The notes: generated by a model not told the origin, from the sequence alone. A DNA stretch of 64,000 nt from Mogibacterium timidum ATCC 33093 (GCF_000525775.1 NZ_JALU01000021.1:17818-81817), one strand, 5' to 3'; shown: positions 26,801 to 35,691, counted from the first letter of the stretch. Numbers and translations are program-made.

Positions 26801-28960
26801 TATAAGGGCAAGCTGATCATCCATACTGCGTCGGGTAAAAATCCTAATAAGCTGAAGGACGCAGAGAACTATCTGATAGATCCTAAGGAGCCGGGGGTAA
26901 ATCCGGGTATTGATTATAAGAAGTGGACTGTAGATGATTTTGAATATGACGATACAACAGTAAAAGGCTTTTCTGAACAGGGACAGCTTAAAATCAAGAA
27001 GAACAAGAATTTGGTAATTCCGGATAAAACTCCTGACGGAAAACCAGTACTGACAATAGGCATAGATGCATTTAGGAACCTCAATAAAGGCTATGACATA
27101 GAGAGCATCAGATTGCCTGAAACCGTTACGGTAATTGAAGATTATGCTTTCCAGTTCAACAATATCGACAAGTTTAAAATGCCTCGTGATCTGAAGAAGT
27201 TGGGCATGGGTGTTTTCATGATGTCAAATGTAACGAAGATAGAATGGAACGATAAAATCGAATATATTGATCAGGCGTGCTTCTTCATGTGCGAACTGGG
27301 CAAATTGGAGATACCGGCTTCGGTGAGAACTGTAATGAACGCATCCTTCAGACGCTGCAATCTTACAGAGGTAAAGTTTGCTAAAGGCAGTAAGCTGAAA
27401 ACTATCGAGAGCTTAGCCTTTGCTGATAACAAGCTAAAGGAAATTACGCTTCCCGATGGTTTGGAATCCATAGGCAGTCAAGCCTTCGGTGATAATCAGT
27501 TCAAGGAGCTTGATGCACCGGCCTCGCTCAAAAATATAGGGTTTCAAGCTTTTGTAAATAATCCGAGCAAGAAAAATCCCGCACCCGTAGTCGTGAACAC
27601 TCCTGAAGGTAAGAATCCGAACGGGCTTACAGATGATCAGGGTAAGACCTTCGTTATCGATCCTAAGAAAAAGGCCGATCACGCTGACAAGGCAGAGCTT
27701 AAGAAGGCTATAGATGAGGCGGAAAAAATAGACAGTACGAAGCTGACATCCAAGTTCAAAGAAATGTTTGATGAGACGCTGCAGGAGGGTAAGAATATCT
27801 ATGCTGACAGCGAGGCATCTCAGGCAAGTGTAAGGGGCAGCATCAAGTCGATCCGCTGGATTGTGAGAAGATCCGAATTAAGCAAATTGATGTTCAAGAA
27901 AGAAGAACTGGAACCGCAAAAGAACAAATATGATGCTGACAAGTGGGCAAATGTAGAAACCGCCTACAAGGAGGCCAAGGAAAATCTTTTCTATATTAAT
28001 ATTTCCGATGAGAAGGTAGCACATCTTATAAATACCTTATCTGTCGCACTTAAGGCACTTGACGAGGATACAGACGAGCTTAAGGATGCTAAAGCATATG
28101 AAGGTGAGTTCAGAGTTAAAAAGACCCATTATATCGAACCTTATACTATTAAGGTAAAGGTATGGGTCAAAAATGGAATTATCGTTCATGTTATCAATAA
28201 CGGAACGGTTACAGATGACCCTAACGATGACGAGGAACATAACGGAGGGTATTTCAAGCAAGCTGTCGAGAACCTTTCAAAATATAAGGGCAAGAAGGTG
28301 TCTGACGTCAAGAATAGCAGCAGCAGTAAGGATTTGGGAATTGATGCGATATCAGGAGCTACTATAAGCAGTGTCGGCATTCACGAGGCTATTAGAAATG
28401 CACTTAGCAAGGTGCAGGAAGAGGAGCCAATCCCACAGCCGCAGATACGCATCACTGCAGATGACCCATCGATCAACATCAATAACGGAGTTGTTGCCAA
28501 GGGTAATCAAATCATATATACGAAGGGTAAGTCTAAAGGCGCCGAATTCAAGATAATAGGTCTGAACTTCGACAATGATAGCAATAACATCAGAGTTATG
28601 GTGGATGGACAAACAGTAGCTGATGGGAACGCATATACGCTGCGCTCAGGAAGTATAATAATCGGCTTCAAGAAAACTTATCTTGATTCACTTAAGGCAG
28701 GAAATCACGATATTGCAATTTCTACAGGGAAAGGGAATTTGCATGCGAGAATTCTCATCAGAGAGGATGATGTAACTGCTAATAAACCGTATGAGAATAT
28801 TACATCAAAGAGCGGTACTATACATATTAAGCACACAAAATCTGTAAATTCAACGGTTAAGACCGGGGATTCCCGGAATTTCATCGGATTTACACTTCTC
28901 CTTGTTATGAGCGCTGCTTTAACAGTTGTGCTTGTGAAATTCAGAAGAAGAGAGGAGTGA
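23882..28960 (+). CDS. BspA-like LRR surface protein with FMN-binding domain and anchor
   Basis: 1692-residue secreted surface protein. An N-terminal signal peptide (about residues 1-28) ends in TFAET. Residues ~95-1260 are BspA/TpLRR-type leucine-rich repeats (IPxSVxxIGxxAFxxN pattern) arranged in about five modules, each opened by a 'DDFxY...GFSExGKEKLK...LVLP' header. A beta-rich insert (~450-535) interrupts them. Then come a helical FIVAR-like segment (~1265-1400) and an FMN-binding domain (~1403-1510) with D1488-A-I-S-G-A-T, which fits the ApbE flavinylation motif. A beta-sandwich domain follows (~1520-1630). The C-terminus has VKTGDS, a hydrophobic helix and RRREE, a degenerate sortase/anchor signal. 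Adhesion is the family role; electron transfer is inferred from the flavin motif. Confidence 0.9.
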   Translation: MKNFKKNVSLILTVIMLSLSFGPTFTFAETGQIADKSEQPVTENAVAAPEKKEPVVSDSTDRTAVRKDVDKQISSDGRTGTESKTEIKKGAANLRSQPFNEDDFYISGVNFNGLTESGKAKLKAKNGVLDFPALKTQHGSPVSRIGSNGFKDLGIKAVSFPSAVTEIDPQAFYNNEISELRLPDTIQNIGYGAFSKNKIKKLILSKGMKTIWGFTFANNYLDEVVVPANITKISFNAFENNKSGNPNGKLKLVAENPETLAIDPKDKDKYDIVAQNSPSEKYKEEDFEYEIGWDHELQRNVCKVTGLTDSGKEKRKKNLNLIIPDAIKGNKVEVIGKNAFLERNLSSTSKLVSVTLPKNILKIEDSAFAGNALTAVTLPTTLQIIEPNAFCYNDITELFIPNSVRVIALNAFGGNPLTSVEIDNYKGRVSVDFQAFGNNVKPKYLRVKESYNITVKADAGVTVTTDPKDKANDGDKVKINYSITDNSKELLDIKVKSGEYSTVPVKDNSFVMPKKAVTVEVRLKDKYTLDKWCAEDFEYGYYELGTPDDDFYLYEYSVKGFSEKGKEKLKSLKSVILPSRDTKGNIPVWVYEDAFKGIKMDSVEVPGNYTHIQNNSFKSCGLKKAVLHEGLLYANDSAFEDNRLSELSLPNSFKYPSKAAFKGNNLKHIKLPEVCESIGPESFMNNSLESVEMGSKVRHIYSKAFAGNKLTEVNIPKSLKNRENGIDGIKADAFDNNPGKRNPLKPNENKVILWTPNKDNPNKLVNRGNYIVDPKLPQQDEEKWQADDFIYKTLKLNKLENGKKVPVELNSVAGFSDKGREKVKTNKDLVLPNIDTKGKNVEAVDDRAFAGSFGTKRLNTLKIPEGYVYIGSTAFAFNGCGGELVLPDSMEYVGPAAFFRNEFTGLVVPAGMDEISSAMMRGNRLSRIIFKGNNLVSIGRLAFAENRLEEITVPDSLKSIGAQAFTTNTGSDNYKGKLIIHTASGKNPNKLKDAENYLIDPKEPGVNPGIDYKKWTVDDFEYDDTTVKGFSEQGQLKIKKNKNLVIPDKTPDGKPVLTIGIDAFRNLNKGYDIESIRLPETVTVIEDYAFQFNNIDKFKMPRDLKKLGMGVFMMSNVTKIEWNDKIEYIDQACFFMCELGKLEIPASVRTVMNASFRRCNLTEVKFAKGSKLKTIESLAFADNKLKEITLPDGLESIGSQAFGDNQFKELDAPASLKNIGFQAFVNNPSKKNPAPVVVNTPEGKNPNGLTDDQGKTFVIDPKKKADHADKAELKKAIDEAEKIDSTKLTSKFKEMFDETLQEGKNIYADSEASQASVRGSIKSIRWIVRRSELSKLMFKKEELEPQKNKYDADKWANVETAYKEAKENLFYINISDEKVAHLINTLSVALKALDEDTDELKDAKAYEGEFRVKKTHYIEPYTIKVKVWVKNGIIVHVINNGTVTDDPNDDEEHNGGYFKQAVENLSKYKGKKVSDVKNSSSSKDLGIDAISGATISSVGIHEAIRNALSKVQEEEPIPQPQIRITADDPSININNGVVAKGNQIIYTKGKSKGAEFKIIGLNFDNDSNNIRVMVDGQTVADGNAYTLRSGSIIIGFKKTYLDSLKAGNHDIAISTGKGNLHARILIREDDVTANKPYENITSKSGTIHIKHTKSVNSTVKTGDSRNFIGFTLLLVMSAALTVVLVKFRRREE

Positions 28961-29106
28961 CTGCATTATCCCTGCCCCTGAGAGTGCAGCAATTAACTGC
29001 CGAACAGGAGCGACGGTGTGCCGAAATACACTTGTGCCTTTTATTTCAAAGTCGATGAATATGATAAATATCATGTTCAATTAAGATATGCAATTAAGGT
29101 AATTGG

Positions 29107-29148
29107 AAAAGGTCCGGCGAAATGGATTACCGTTTCGCCGGACCTTTT
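29107..29148. terminator. Bidirectional terminator between the LRR gene and tcdA
   Basis: A perfect 16-bp inverted repeat (29107-29122 with 29133-29148) whose arms start and end with four A or T, so it can terminate on both strands. It serves the LRR gene (+) and tcdA (-). The last codons of tcdA lie inside it. Confidence 0.85.
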
Positions 29149-29888
29149 AAATGATTAATCGTTTGGTAGTCCGTGAGGTCGCGCACTACCTCACTTGCTA
29201 TGATGAGACCGGCAGCGGCCGGCACGAATGGCGTTGAGCCCGGAGTTTGTCTGCCGGCAGCTCCGGTGCTTCCTGTCTGTTCACCATCCGAAACGATAGG
29301 GACAATCGGCGCTTCCGTGGAGAAAACCACCTTGACGTGTTTGATACGCTTGCCTTTGAGGCCTTTGCGGATGACCTTGGCAAGCGGATCCATGTGCGTC
29401 TTGGAGATATCTGCAATCTCCAGTCTGGTAGGATCGATGCGGTTGCCACAGCCCATGCTGGATATTATAGGTATGTTGAATGTCTTGCATTTCTCTATAA
29501 TATCGAGCTTGGCAGATACCGTGTCAATAGCGTCAACCACATAATCGTAATCGCCAAAGTCAAAGGTCTCGGATGTTTCGGGAAGATAGAACACCTTATG
29601 TTTGTTGACGATGCAGTCAGGATTGATCTGATGAATTCTAGTCTCGCATATATCGACCTTGCTCATACCGATAGTCTCGTGAGTTGCGATAAGCTGTCTG
29701 TTGATATTGGTCAGACTGACGTCATCGTTATCGATAATATCAAGGGTTCCGACGCCTGACCTGGCTAGGGCTTCGACTACATAGCCCCCGACACCGCCGA
29801 CGCCGAATACAGCTACTCTACTACGATTGAGACGTTCTATAGCCTCTCTTCCATATATTAATTCGCTTCTTGAAAATTGATTGAGCAT
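29127..29888 (-). CDS. tcdA: tRNA threonylcarbamoyladenosine dehydratase
   Basis: ThiF/E1-like enzyme that cyclises t6A37 to ct6A in tRNAs. The Rossmann loop FGVGGVGGYVVEALARSG binds ATP. DNDDVSLTNINRQ and the VDAIDTV segment follow, then the SMGCGNRIDPTRLEIADISKT active-site region. The start at 29888 (MLNQFSRSELIYG) gives the usual N-terminus; the frame is open to 29945 and neither start has a strong ribosome site. The C-terminal HLKGPAKR codons overlap the terminator hairpin. 253 residues. Confidence 0.92.
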   Translation of the reverse strand: MLNQFSRSELIYGREAIERLNRSRVAVFGVGGVGGYVVEALARSGVGTLDIIDNDDVSLTNINRQLIATHETIGMSKVDICETRIHQINPDCIVNKHKVFYLPETSETFDFGDYDYVVDAIDTVSAKLDIIEKCKTFNIPIISSMGCGNRIDPTRLEIADISKTHMDPLAKVIRKGLKGKRIKHVKVVFSTEAPIVPIVSDGEQTGSTGAAGRQTPGSTPFVPAAAGLIIASEVVRDLTDYQTINHLKGPAKR

Positions 29889-30172
29889 CCATATCAGGGA
29901 CTTGCACCCCTTTTGCCGTGCAGCAAGGCAGCATACCGTCAACATTGCACTTCGTATACTTTCAACATCGCGGTCATTATCAATGGGACACAGCGCCCCA
30001 TCCCAAATAGCCTGACGTCGAAATGCAATGGCTGTGGTGCTTTTGAAGCTGTCGTGTGGGCAGAATTTTAAAACATAAATATTATAGTAAATTACCGGAA
30101 TATCTTACATTATTATGCAATTTTCGTCCAGTTAGTGGTATAATTTCGTGCATGCGTAGGGGAGGCTTTTAG

Positions 30173-31051
30173 ATGTTTAGATATATCGTTGCTCCGCTGA
30201 TTGGAGCGCTTATAGGATATTGTACGAATTATATTGCGGTCAAGATGCTGTTCAGACCGCGTCGCGAGAAATACATCCTGGGACACCGAATACCGCTGAC
30301 GCCGGGAGCTGTTCCAAAGGGCAAGTCGAGGCTGGCTAGAGCCGTGGGAGAAGTAATTTCCACCTATCTGGTTACAGACAAGGATATCGAGAGCAGAGCG
30401 CTCGCCGGGGAGACTGAAGACGCAATCGTAGACAGGGCTATGGAGCTGCTGCATGCCGATATAGACAGTGGATTTAGAGCAGCTACCAACTCTGAAGAGG
30501 AGTATGAGGCGCTTATGGGCAAGCTGGACGACATAGTGACAGAGCGGATTTCTGATGCTGTCAGGAGCATCAACTTTGCTGACATCATCAAGGAGAAGGG
30601 TGGACAGATTATAAATGAACAGCTCGGGGGTTCAATGATCGGAATGTTCCTCAACCCGGAAACCGTTCGCGGACTGCTCGGCTCTATCTCAGATAACATG
30701 GGCGTGTATATAAGCGAACACTGCTATAAATTTCTGGCGCCGGAGGTCAGCATCAATATGGGGAAGCTGCGCCGTGATAATGTGTACAACATCATGACGG
30801 GCGCCGGTGTGAGTGATGATGAACTGCGCGCTAAGATAAGAGAGATTTATAGGAAAACAGTAAGGGCAGTTGTGCCGGAAGTGATCTCTAAGCTCGACAT
30901 CGCAGGAATGGTTAGGCGGAAGATTGATGATATGGAGGTGGAGCAGCTCGAGGATATGGTGATGGAGGTCATGCGAAAGGAGCTCAACACCATCGTCAAT
31001 CTGGGGGCTCTGATAGGGTTCCTGTTGGGACTCATCAATTTGATTTTCTGA
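30173..31051 (+). CDS. DUF445 family membrane-associated protein
   Basis: 292 residues. N-terminal GALIGYCTNYIAVKMLFRPRR and PLTPGAVPKGKSRLA are the DUF445 (YheB/YtlD-like) signature; a C-terminal hydrophobic helix (VNLGALIGFLLGLINLIF) follows a charged helical middle. Both ends are hydrophobic, suggesting a membrane-associated hairpin. The function of the family is not settled. TATAAT at 30139-30144 and RBS GGGGAGG lie just upstream, divergent from tcdA. Confidence 0.88.
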   Translation: MFRYIVAPLIGALIGYCTNYIAVKMLFRPRREKYILGHRIPLTPGAVPKGKSRLARAVGEVISTYLVTDKDIESRALAGETEDAIVDRAMELLHADIDSGFRAATNSEEEYEALMGKLDDIVTERISDAVRSINFADIIKEKGGQIINEQLGGSMIGMFLNPETVRGLLGSISDNMGVYISEHCYKFLAPEVSINMGKLRRDNVYNIMTGAGVSDDELRAKIREIYRKTVRAVVPEVISKLDIAGMVRRKIDDMEVEQLEDMVMEVMRKELNTIVNLGALIGFLLGLINLIF

Positions 31052-31295
31052 TCATGGTGTACAAGGCTGCTTTCTGATTGAGCTCGAAAGATGTGCTGAA
31101 TAAACGCTCTTAGATGTGCCGGCTTTACGTGCGAGGTATAGACTGGAGTTACGTGAAAGAATCGGCATAGATTAATCGAAAATTAAGGTTTACAGTTATT
31201 GCTACAACCAAATTCATGATGTAGAATCAGATAAGTGAGACGAATAATCCGAAGAATTTTGTATAGAGATTTGTATAGAGATAAAGGAGAAACCG

Positions 31296-31772
31296 ATGAA
31301 GAATTTCGTAATTGAGATGGAAAACGGCGCGCGTATGAGCGGCGAATTATACGAGGATATCGCACCCAAGTCAGTTGAGAATTTTGTAGAGCTGTGCGAG
31401 AAGGGCTTTTACGACGGCCTTATTTTCCATAGGGTAATTCCGGGATTCATGATCCAGGGCGGGTGCCCGGACGGAACCGGTATGGGCGGCCCCGGATACA
31501 GCATCCCGGGAGAGTTTACAGCAAACGGATTTAAGAATGACCTCAAACACACTAGAGGTGTTCTGTCCATGGCACGCTCTATGGATCCTGATTCGGCTGG
31601 TTCACAGTTCTTCATCATGGTAGCAGATTCGCCACATCTGGACGGACAGTATGCAGCATTTGGCAAGGTCACAGAGGGAATGGACGAGGCGGATCGCATC
31701 GTAGGAGTACCTCGCAATATGATGGATAAGCCTAACGAAGATCAGGTTATCAGGACAATCACCATCAAGTAG
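31296..31772 (+). CDS. Peptidyl-prolyl cis-trans isomerase, cyclophilin type
   Basis: 158-residue cytosolic cyclophilin (no signal peptide). The active-site block FYDGLIFHRVIPGFMIQGG, then SMARSMDPDSAGSQFFIM and the FGKVTEGMD strand, are intact. RBS AAAGGAG lies upstream. The leader has a tandem TTTGTATAGAGA repeat (about 31260-31283) close to the ribosome site. PpiB-like role in folding is inferred from family. Confidence 0.95.
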   Translation: MKNFVIEMENGARMSGELYEDIAPKSVENFVELCEKGFYDGLIFHRVIPGFMIQGGCPDGTGMGGPGYSIPGEFTANGFKNDLKHTRGVLSMARSMDPDSAGSQFFIMVADSPHLDGQYAAFGKVTEGMDEADRIVGVPRNMMDKPNEDQVIRTITIK

Positions 31773-31830
31773 CTCATTCACCCTCGGATGTAGGTGCCGG
31801 AGCAGCTACAGTCTGTTATATGCATAGTTT

Positions 31831-31854
31831 CGCCGCACTCGTATGAGTGTGGCG
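31831..31854 (+). promoter_or_regulatory. Hairpin between cyclophilin and pyrophosphatase genes
   Basis: CGCCGCACTC pairs with GAGTGTGGCG (one G-U) around GTAT. No U-tract follows, so it is a weak terminator at best or part of the ppaC leader. Confidence 0.35.
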
Positions 31855-31886
31855 TTGCCAATTTATAAGATATCCGGGAGGATGAC

Positions 31887-33542
31887 ATGGATAGTGACAA
31901 GAAGATAATAATAACAGGACACAAGAATCCGGACACAGATTCAATCTGCTCGGCTCTTGCTTATGCCGAGATCAAGAATAGGATTACCAATACTGACAAC
32001 TATGTGGCTCGACGCGCGGGTGAAATTAACGGTGAGACCAAGTTCGTCCTTGAAAAATTTGGTGTCGATGTCCCTGAGTACGTCGACAACGTGGCTACTC
32101 AGGTCAGGGATATGGAGATCCGCCGCACGCCCGGCGTCCCTAAGGAGATGACCATCAAGGAAGCCTGGGATATCATGGGCAAGAGCGAGGCCGTTACGCA
32201 GCCGATTACGGAGAATGATAAGGTCATAGGCCTTATAACCAAGGGCGATATTGCCAGAACATTTATGGATGCGGAAAGCAGTTCGTTCTTATCGACTACC
32301 TCTCCGAGATTCAATGATATTGCGGCAACTATAGACGGTAGGATAGTATCGGGAGAAGGCGATAGATTATTCAGCAAGGGCAAGGTGCTCGTGGGTGCTG
32401 CTCTTGTCGAAAGAATGCGGGGGGCTGTTCAGCCTCACGATCTCGTAATCCTGGTGGACAGAAGAGAGAATCAGATAGGCGCTCTTAATTCCGGCGCTGA
32501 CTGTATTATACTGTGTCTCGGAGCGAAGGCCGCGGCAGATGTGATTGAATTGGCCGGGGAAAAAGATGCCGTCATAATCGAAACAGAGCTTGACACCTTT
32601 TCAGTATCCCGCGAGATCAACAAAAGTGTTCCACTTGGAGCGTTTATGACGCATGATTCAATCCGGAGCTTCAAATTAGATGATTACACAGATGATGTAA
32701 AATCAGCGATGGGAGCAACAAGGCACAGGGCGTTTCCGGTTACAGACAGCAGGGGACATTATATCGGAACGGTATCGAGACGAAATCTGTTGAATATTCG
32801 CAGGAAACAGGTTATTCTGGTCGATCACAATGAGAAGTCTCAGGCAGTGGATAATATTGACGATGCCGATATTCTGGAGATCGTTGACCACCACAGGCTG
32901 GGGACTATCCAGACCCTGCAGCCGATATATTTTAACCTGCAGCCTGTAGGGTGCACGGCAACGATTTTATACCAGATGTATATTGAGAAAGGAATAGATG
33001 TGCCAAAGCATATCGCCGGACTTCTATGCGCTGCAATTGTGTCGGATACATTGATGTTCAGGTCGCCAACCTGCACGACACAGGACAAGATGGCGGCGGG
33101 GGCACTTGCGCTGATAGCGGGAATAGATATAGAGAAATTCGCATCAGAGATGTTTGAAGCAGGTTCAGATCTCGGAGATAAATCCGCGGAAGAAATTTTC
33201 TATCAGGATTACAAGAAATTCACATTTGGCGGTACAAGCTTCGGTGTTGGGCAGATTAGCTCCATGAATGAAGGTGAACTTAATAAAATTAAGTCAAGAC
33301 TTCTGCCTCTCATGGAACACGAGTGTGGAAAGAGCAACGTTTCAATGGTATTCTTCCTGCTTACAAATATCAGAGAATCGTCATCGGAGATGCTATATGC
33401 CGGTGATAATGCAAGAGAGTTAATCATTAATGCCTTTGGAGATGTATCTGAGACCGATGGCGGATTTGCGGTAGAAGGATTGTTGTCCAGGAAGAAGCAG
33501 CTTATTCCTGCATTTATGGACGCGATTCAGAACGTATATTAA
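31887..33542 (+). CDS. ppaC: CBS-domain manganese-dependent inorganic pyrophosphatase (family II)
   Basis: Hydrolyses PPi to two phosphates. DHH-family metal motifs are in order: GHKNPDTDS (residues 10-18), VDHNE (~312), EIVDHHRLG (~332) and VSDTLMFRSPTCT (~385). The catalytic domain is split by an insert of two CBS domains (~70-125 and ~250-305) with a DRTGG domain between them. This architecture is the regulated form; in studied clostridial members adenine nucleotides control activity through the CBS part. 551 residues. RBS GGGAGG precedes it. Confidence 0.95.
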   Translation: MDSDKKIIITGHKNPDTDSICSALAYAEIKNRITNTDNYVARRAGEINGETKFVLEKFGVDVPEYVDNVATQVRDMEIRRTPGVPKEMTIKEAWDIMGKSEAVTQPITENDKVIGLITKGDIARTFMDAESSSFLSTTSPRFNDIAATIDGRIVSGEGDRLFSKGKVLVGAALVERMRGAVQPHDLVILVDRRENQIGALNSGADCIILCLGAKAAADVIELAGEKDAVIIETELDTFSVSREINKSVPLGAFMTHDSIRSFKLDDYTDDVKSAMGATRHRAFPVTDSRGHYIGTVSRRNLLNIRRKQVILVDHNEKSQAVDNIDDADILEIVDHHRLGTIQTLQPIYFNLQPVGCTATILYQMYIEKGIDVPKHIAGLLCAAIVSDTLMFRSPTCTTQDKMAAGALALIAGIDIEKFASEMFEAGSDLGDKSAEEIFYQDYKKFTFGGTSFGVGQISSMNEGELNKIKSRLLPLMEHECGKSNVSMVFFLLTNIRESSSEMLYAGDNARELIINAFGDVSETDGGFAVEGLLSRKKQLIPAFMDAIQNVY

Positions 33543-33566
33543 CATAAATTGAAAGAAAGGTTCAAA

Positions 33567-34325
33567 ATGGATTACAAGAGGCTACTAAAGAACATACTTA
33601 ATATCGGTATGGAAATGCTTCGTGCCGGTGCTGAAGTAGGCAGAGTTGAGGACAGTATGTACAGAATGTGTGAGAGCTACGGCTTCAAGCATTCAGACGT
33701 CTGGGTGATTTACAGCAATATTCAAGCAACAGTTGAGACTGAAGACGGGGATATTATCACGCAGATTAGACATATTCCCACGACATCGATTAATTTTGAT
33801 AAACTGGATTATCTGAATAATCTGTCAAGGTGCATATGTGCCACAACGCCTCCGCCCGAAGAGGTTAAGCGTATGCTCCATGAGGTTCTGAATAGAAATC
33901 CTCAGCCGGCATATCTCGAATACCTAGCCGGAATTCTTGGCGGAGCAGGCTTTGGTGTGTTCTTCAACTGTGGATTTACCGATACCGTAGTCGCTGTGAT
34001 GGCATCTGTAATCATTGTATTTCTCGGAAGAAGATTGTCGCGCAACGAGAATAACCCTCTGATATCGAATTTCATACAGTCATTTATTGTTGAGACTTTT
34101 ATAATTCTGTCGGTATACGTTGGATTTGCAAACAAGTCAGGTAATATTACCGTAGGTGTAGTTATGCTGCTTATCAGTGCGCTCGGATTTACTAACGGGA
34201 TAAGCGATTTTATGCACAGGGAAACCTTAGCGGGAATACTGAATATATCTAATTCGATAATCGGAGCTGCAGGGATTGCCTTTGGTATAGCTTCAGCAAT
34301 TTTATTATTCAAGGGGGTGTTATAA
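33567..34325 (+). CDS. Threonine/serine exporter family protein, ThrE N-terminal part
   Basis: 252-residue DUF1212 protein. The N-terminal soluble part (LNIGMEMLRAGAEVGRVEDS and the SNIQATV strand) is followed by five hydrophobic segments from about residue 112. The ATG at 33567 follows GAAAGAAAGG; an in-frame TTG at 33549 is less likely. It is the N-terminal half of a split ThrE exporter; the C-terminal half is the next gene, two bases away... a one-base gap separates the stop from the next ATG. Substrate assignment is by family. Confidence 0.88.
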   Translation: MDYKRLLKNILNIGMEMLRAGAEVGRVEDSMYRMCESYGFKHSDVWVIYSNIQATVETEDGDIITQIRHIPTTSINFDKLDYLNNLSRCICATTPPPEEVKRMLHEVLNRNPQPAYLEYLAGILGGAGFGVFFNCGFTDTVVAVMASVIIVFLGRRLSRNENNPLISNFIQSFIVETFIILSVYVGFANKSGNITVGVVMLLISALGFTNGISDFMHRETLAGILNISNSIIGAAGIAFGIASAILLFKGVL

Positions 34326-34326
34326 G

Positions 34327-34788
34327 ATGACTGAGCTAAACTCTAATATCATGATTCAGTTTATATCCTGCACCGCCGCTTGCGTGGGCTTTGCACTGTG
34401 GTTCAACGTCAGAGGTAAGCAGGTGCTGTTCTGCGGGATGGGAGCGTTCTGTACGTGGGGCGTGTACGTTCTTGCAGACGGATTGCTGCACAATTACTTT
34501 TTTGCCACTCTGATTGGCGCAATATTTGTTGCCGGCTATGCACAGATAATGGCCAGAGTAAATAAAGCGCCGGCTACAATTTTCCAGAGTGTCTGCGCTT
34601 TCCCGCTAGTACCGGGAAACAACCTGTACTTTATGATGTATGCGCTCGTGATGGATATGCCAAAGGATACTGCAAGCGAAGGGAAACAGCTTGTGCTCAA
34701 TTGTCTCGGCATTGCGATGGGCTTTATGGTGGTAGAGATTATCAATAAGTACAGTGTGATATTTTACGGTATGCTTAAGAAGTCCTAG
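34327..34788 (+). CDS. Threonine/serine exporter family protein, ThrE C-terminal part
   Basis: 153-residue DUF3815 membrane protein with about five TM segments. AFPLVPGNNLYFMMYALVM is the family signature. It begins immediately after its partner gene, so the two halves are probably co-translated and form one transporter in the cytoplasmic membrane. Confidence 0.88.
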   Translation: MTELNSNIMIQFISCTAACVGFALWFNVRGKQVLFCGMGAFCTWGVYVLADGLLHNYFFATLIGAIFVAGYAQIMARVNKAPATIFQSVCAFPLVPGNNLYFMMYALVMDMPKDTASEGKQLVLNCLGIAMGFMVVEIINKYSVIFYGMLKKS

Positions 34789-34820
34789 ATGCCGGGTTCG
34801 CATTAATTCGAATAAGCAAC

Positions 34821-34851
34821 TTACAGTATGATGTATAGATGATATACTGTA
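34821..34851 (+). promoter_or_regulatory. Promoter with overlapping 8-bp inverted repeat
   Basis: TTACAG (34821-34826) and TATACT (34843-34848) are spaced by 16 bases. TACAGTAT (34822-34829) and ATACTGTA (34844-34851) form an 8-bp inverted repeat over both boxes, a plausible operator for the acylation cassette. Confidence 0.4.
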
Positions 34852-34881
34852 CGATATGTAGTTTTATCCGGAAGAGAAGAA

Positions 34882-35691
34882 ATGACTGATAACAAGAAGT
34901 TTAAATCGGTTGCAGAAGCAGTTGCCGATTATTTTAAGGATATGAACAGACATAGAGTAGCAATTCTGATTCTGCTGCTTTTTCTTGTCGTATTTCTGTT
35001 TAACCTGCTCAAATTCAACCGCAAGGTGTCGATTCGCAGCAATGAGATAGAGAAGAATCGTAAAAGTGTTGAGGCAATACAGAGCACCTCGGTAGCCGAC
35101 GTTGAAGAAGCAGTTTCCGCTCTTGGTGGGGATGCTTCCTCGGGCGGACAGAGCAGCAAGGCCAGATACATGAGAAAATTCAAGGGAAGCGTGGTAATTG
35201 GAGATTCTGTTACGGAGGGGCTGAGCGTATACGGATGGCTCAGTTCCGATCAGGTATTCAGTAAGATCGGAACAAGTGTGATGACCGGGGATGACCTGTT
35301 TGCAAGTGCTGCCGGAACGTATCCTAGCACAGCGTTCTTTGCTTTTGGAATGAACGACATGGGCAATTATCGTGGAGATGAAAAGGCATTTATCAAGAAA
35401 TATGCCGCCAGACTTAAGGCTTTTCATAAGGCTTCACCAAAGACAAATATTTGTGTATGCGGCATTTCAGCACCTACCGAGGCAGCAATGGAGAAAAACA
35501 AATCCATCAGTCATTACAGGAAGTTCAACAAGGCGATTAAGAAAATGTGTGTACAAGAGGGCTACATATATATCCCGACTGCTGATATTCTGCATGAGCA
35601 TCCCGAGCTGTATGCAGGGGACGGTATTCATGCGCAAACGACATATTATCCATATTGGCTTAATAGAATGATTGAGGAGGCCGGACTGTAA
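34882..35691 (+). CDS. SGNH/GDSL hydrolase, membrane-anchored
   Basis: 269 residues. One TM segment (about 27-46) places the catalytic domain outside the cell. The nucleophile block is VVIGDSVTEGL, the oxyanion block FGMNDMGNY, and the terminal Asp-His pair DGIHAQ. A short Ser/Gly-rich linker joins TM and enzyme. It opens a four-gene cassette with DUF4358, MBOAT and DHHW genes, so it most likely transfers or removes acyl groups on a surface polymer. The stop overlaps the next ATG by one base. Confidence 0.88.
   Translation: MTDNKKFKSVAEAVADYFKDMNRHRVAILILLLFLVVFLFNLLKFNRKVSIRSNEIEKNRKSVEAIQSTSVADVEEAVSALGGDASSGGQSSKARYMRKFKGSVVIGDSVTEGLSVYGWLSSDQVFSKIGTSVMTGDDLFASAAGTYPSTAFFAFGMNDMGNYRGDEKAFIKKYAARLKAFHKASPKTNICVCGISAPTEAAMEKNKSISHYRKFNKAIKKMCVQEGYIYIPTADILHEHPELYAGDGIHAQTTYYPYWLNRMIEEAGL

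Noticed and set aside
29173..29759. Plus-strand frames over tcdA (123 and 170 residues)
   Set aside because: Antisense to a gene with a complete ThiF-type motif set.
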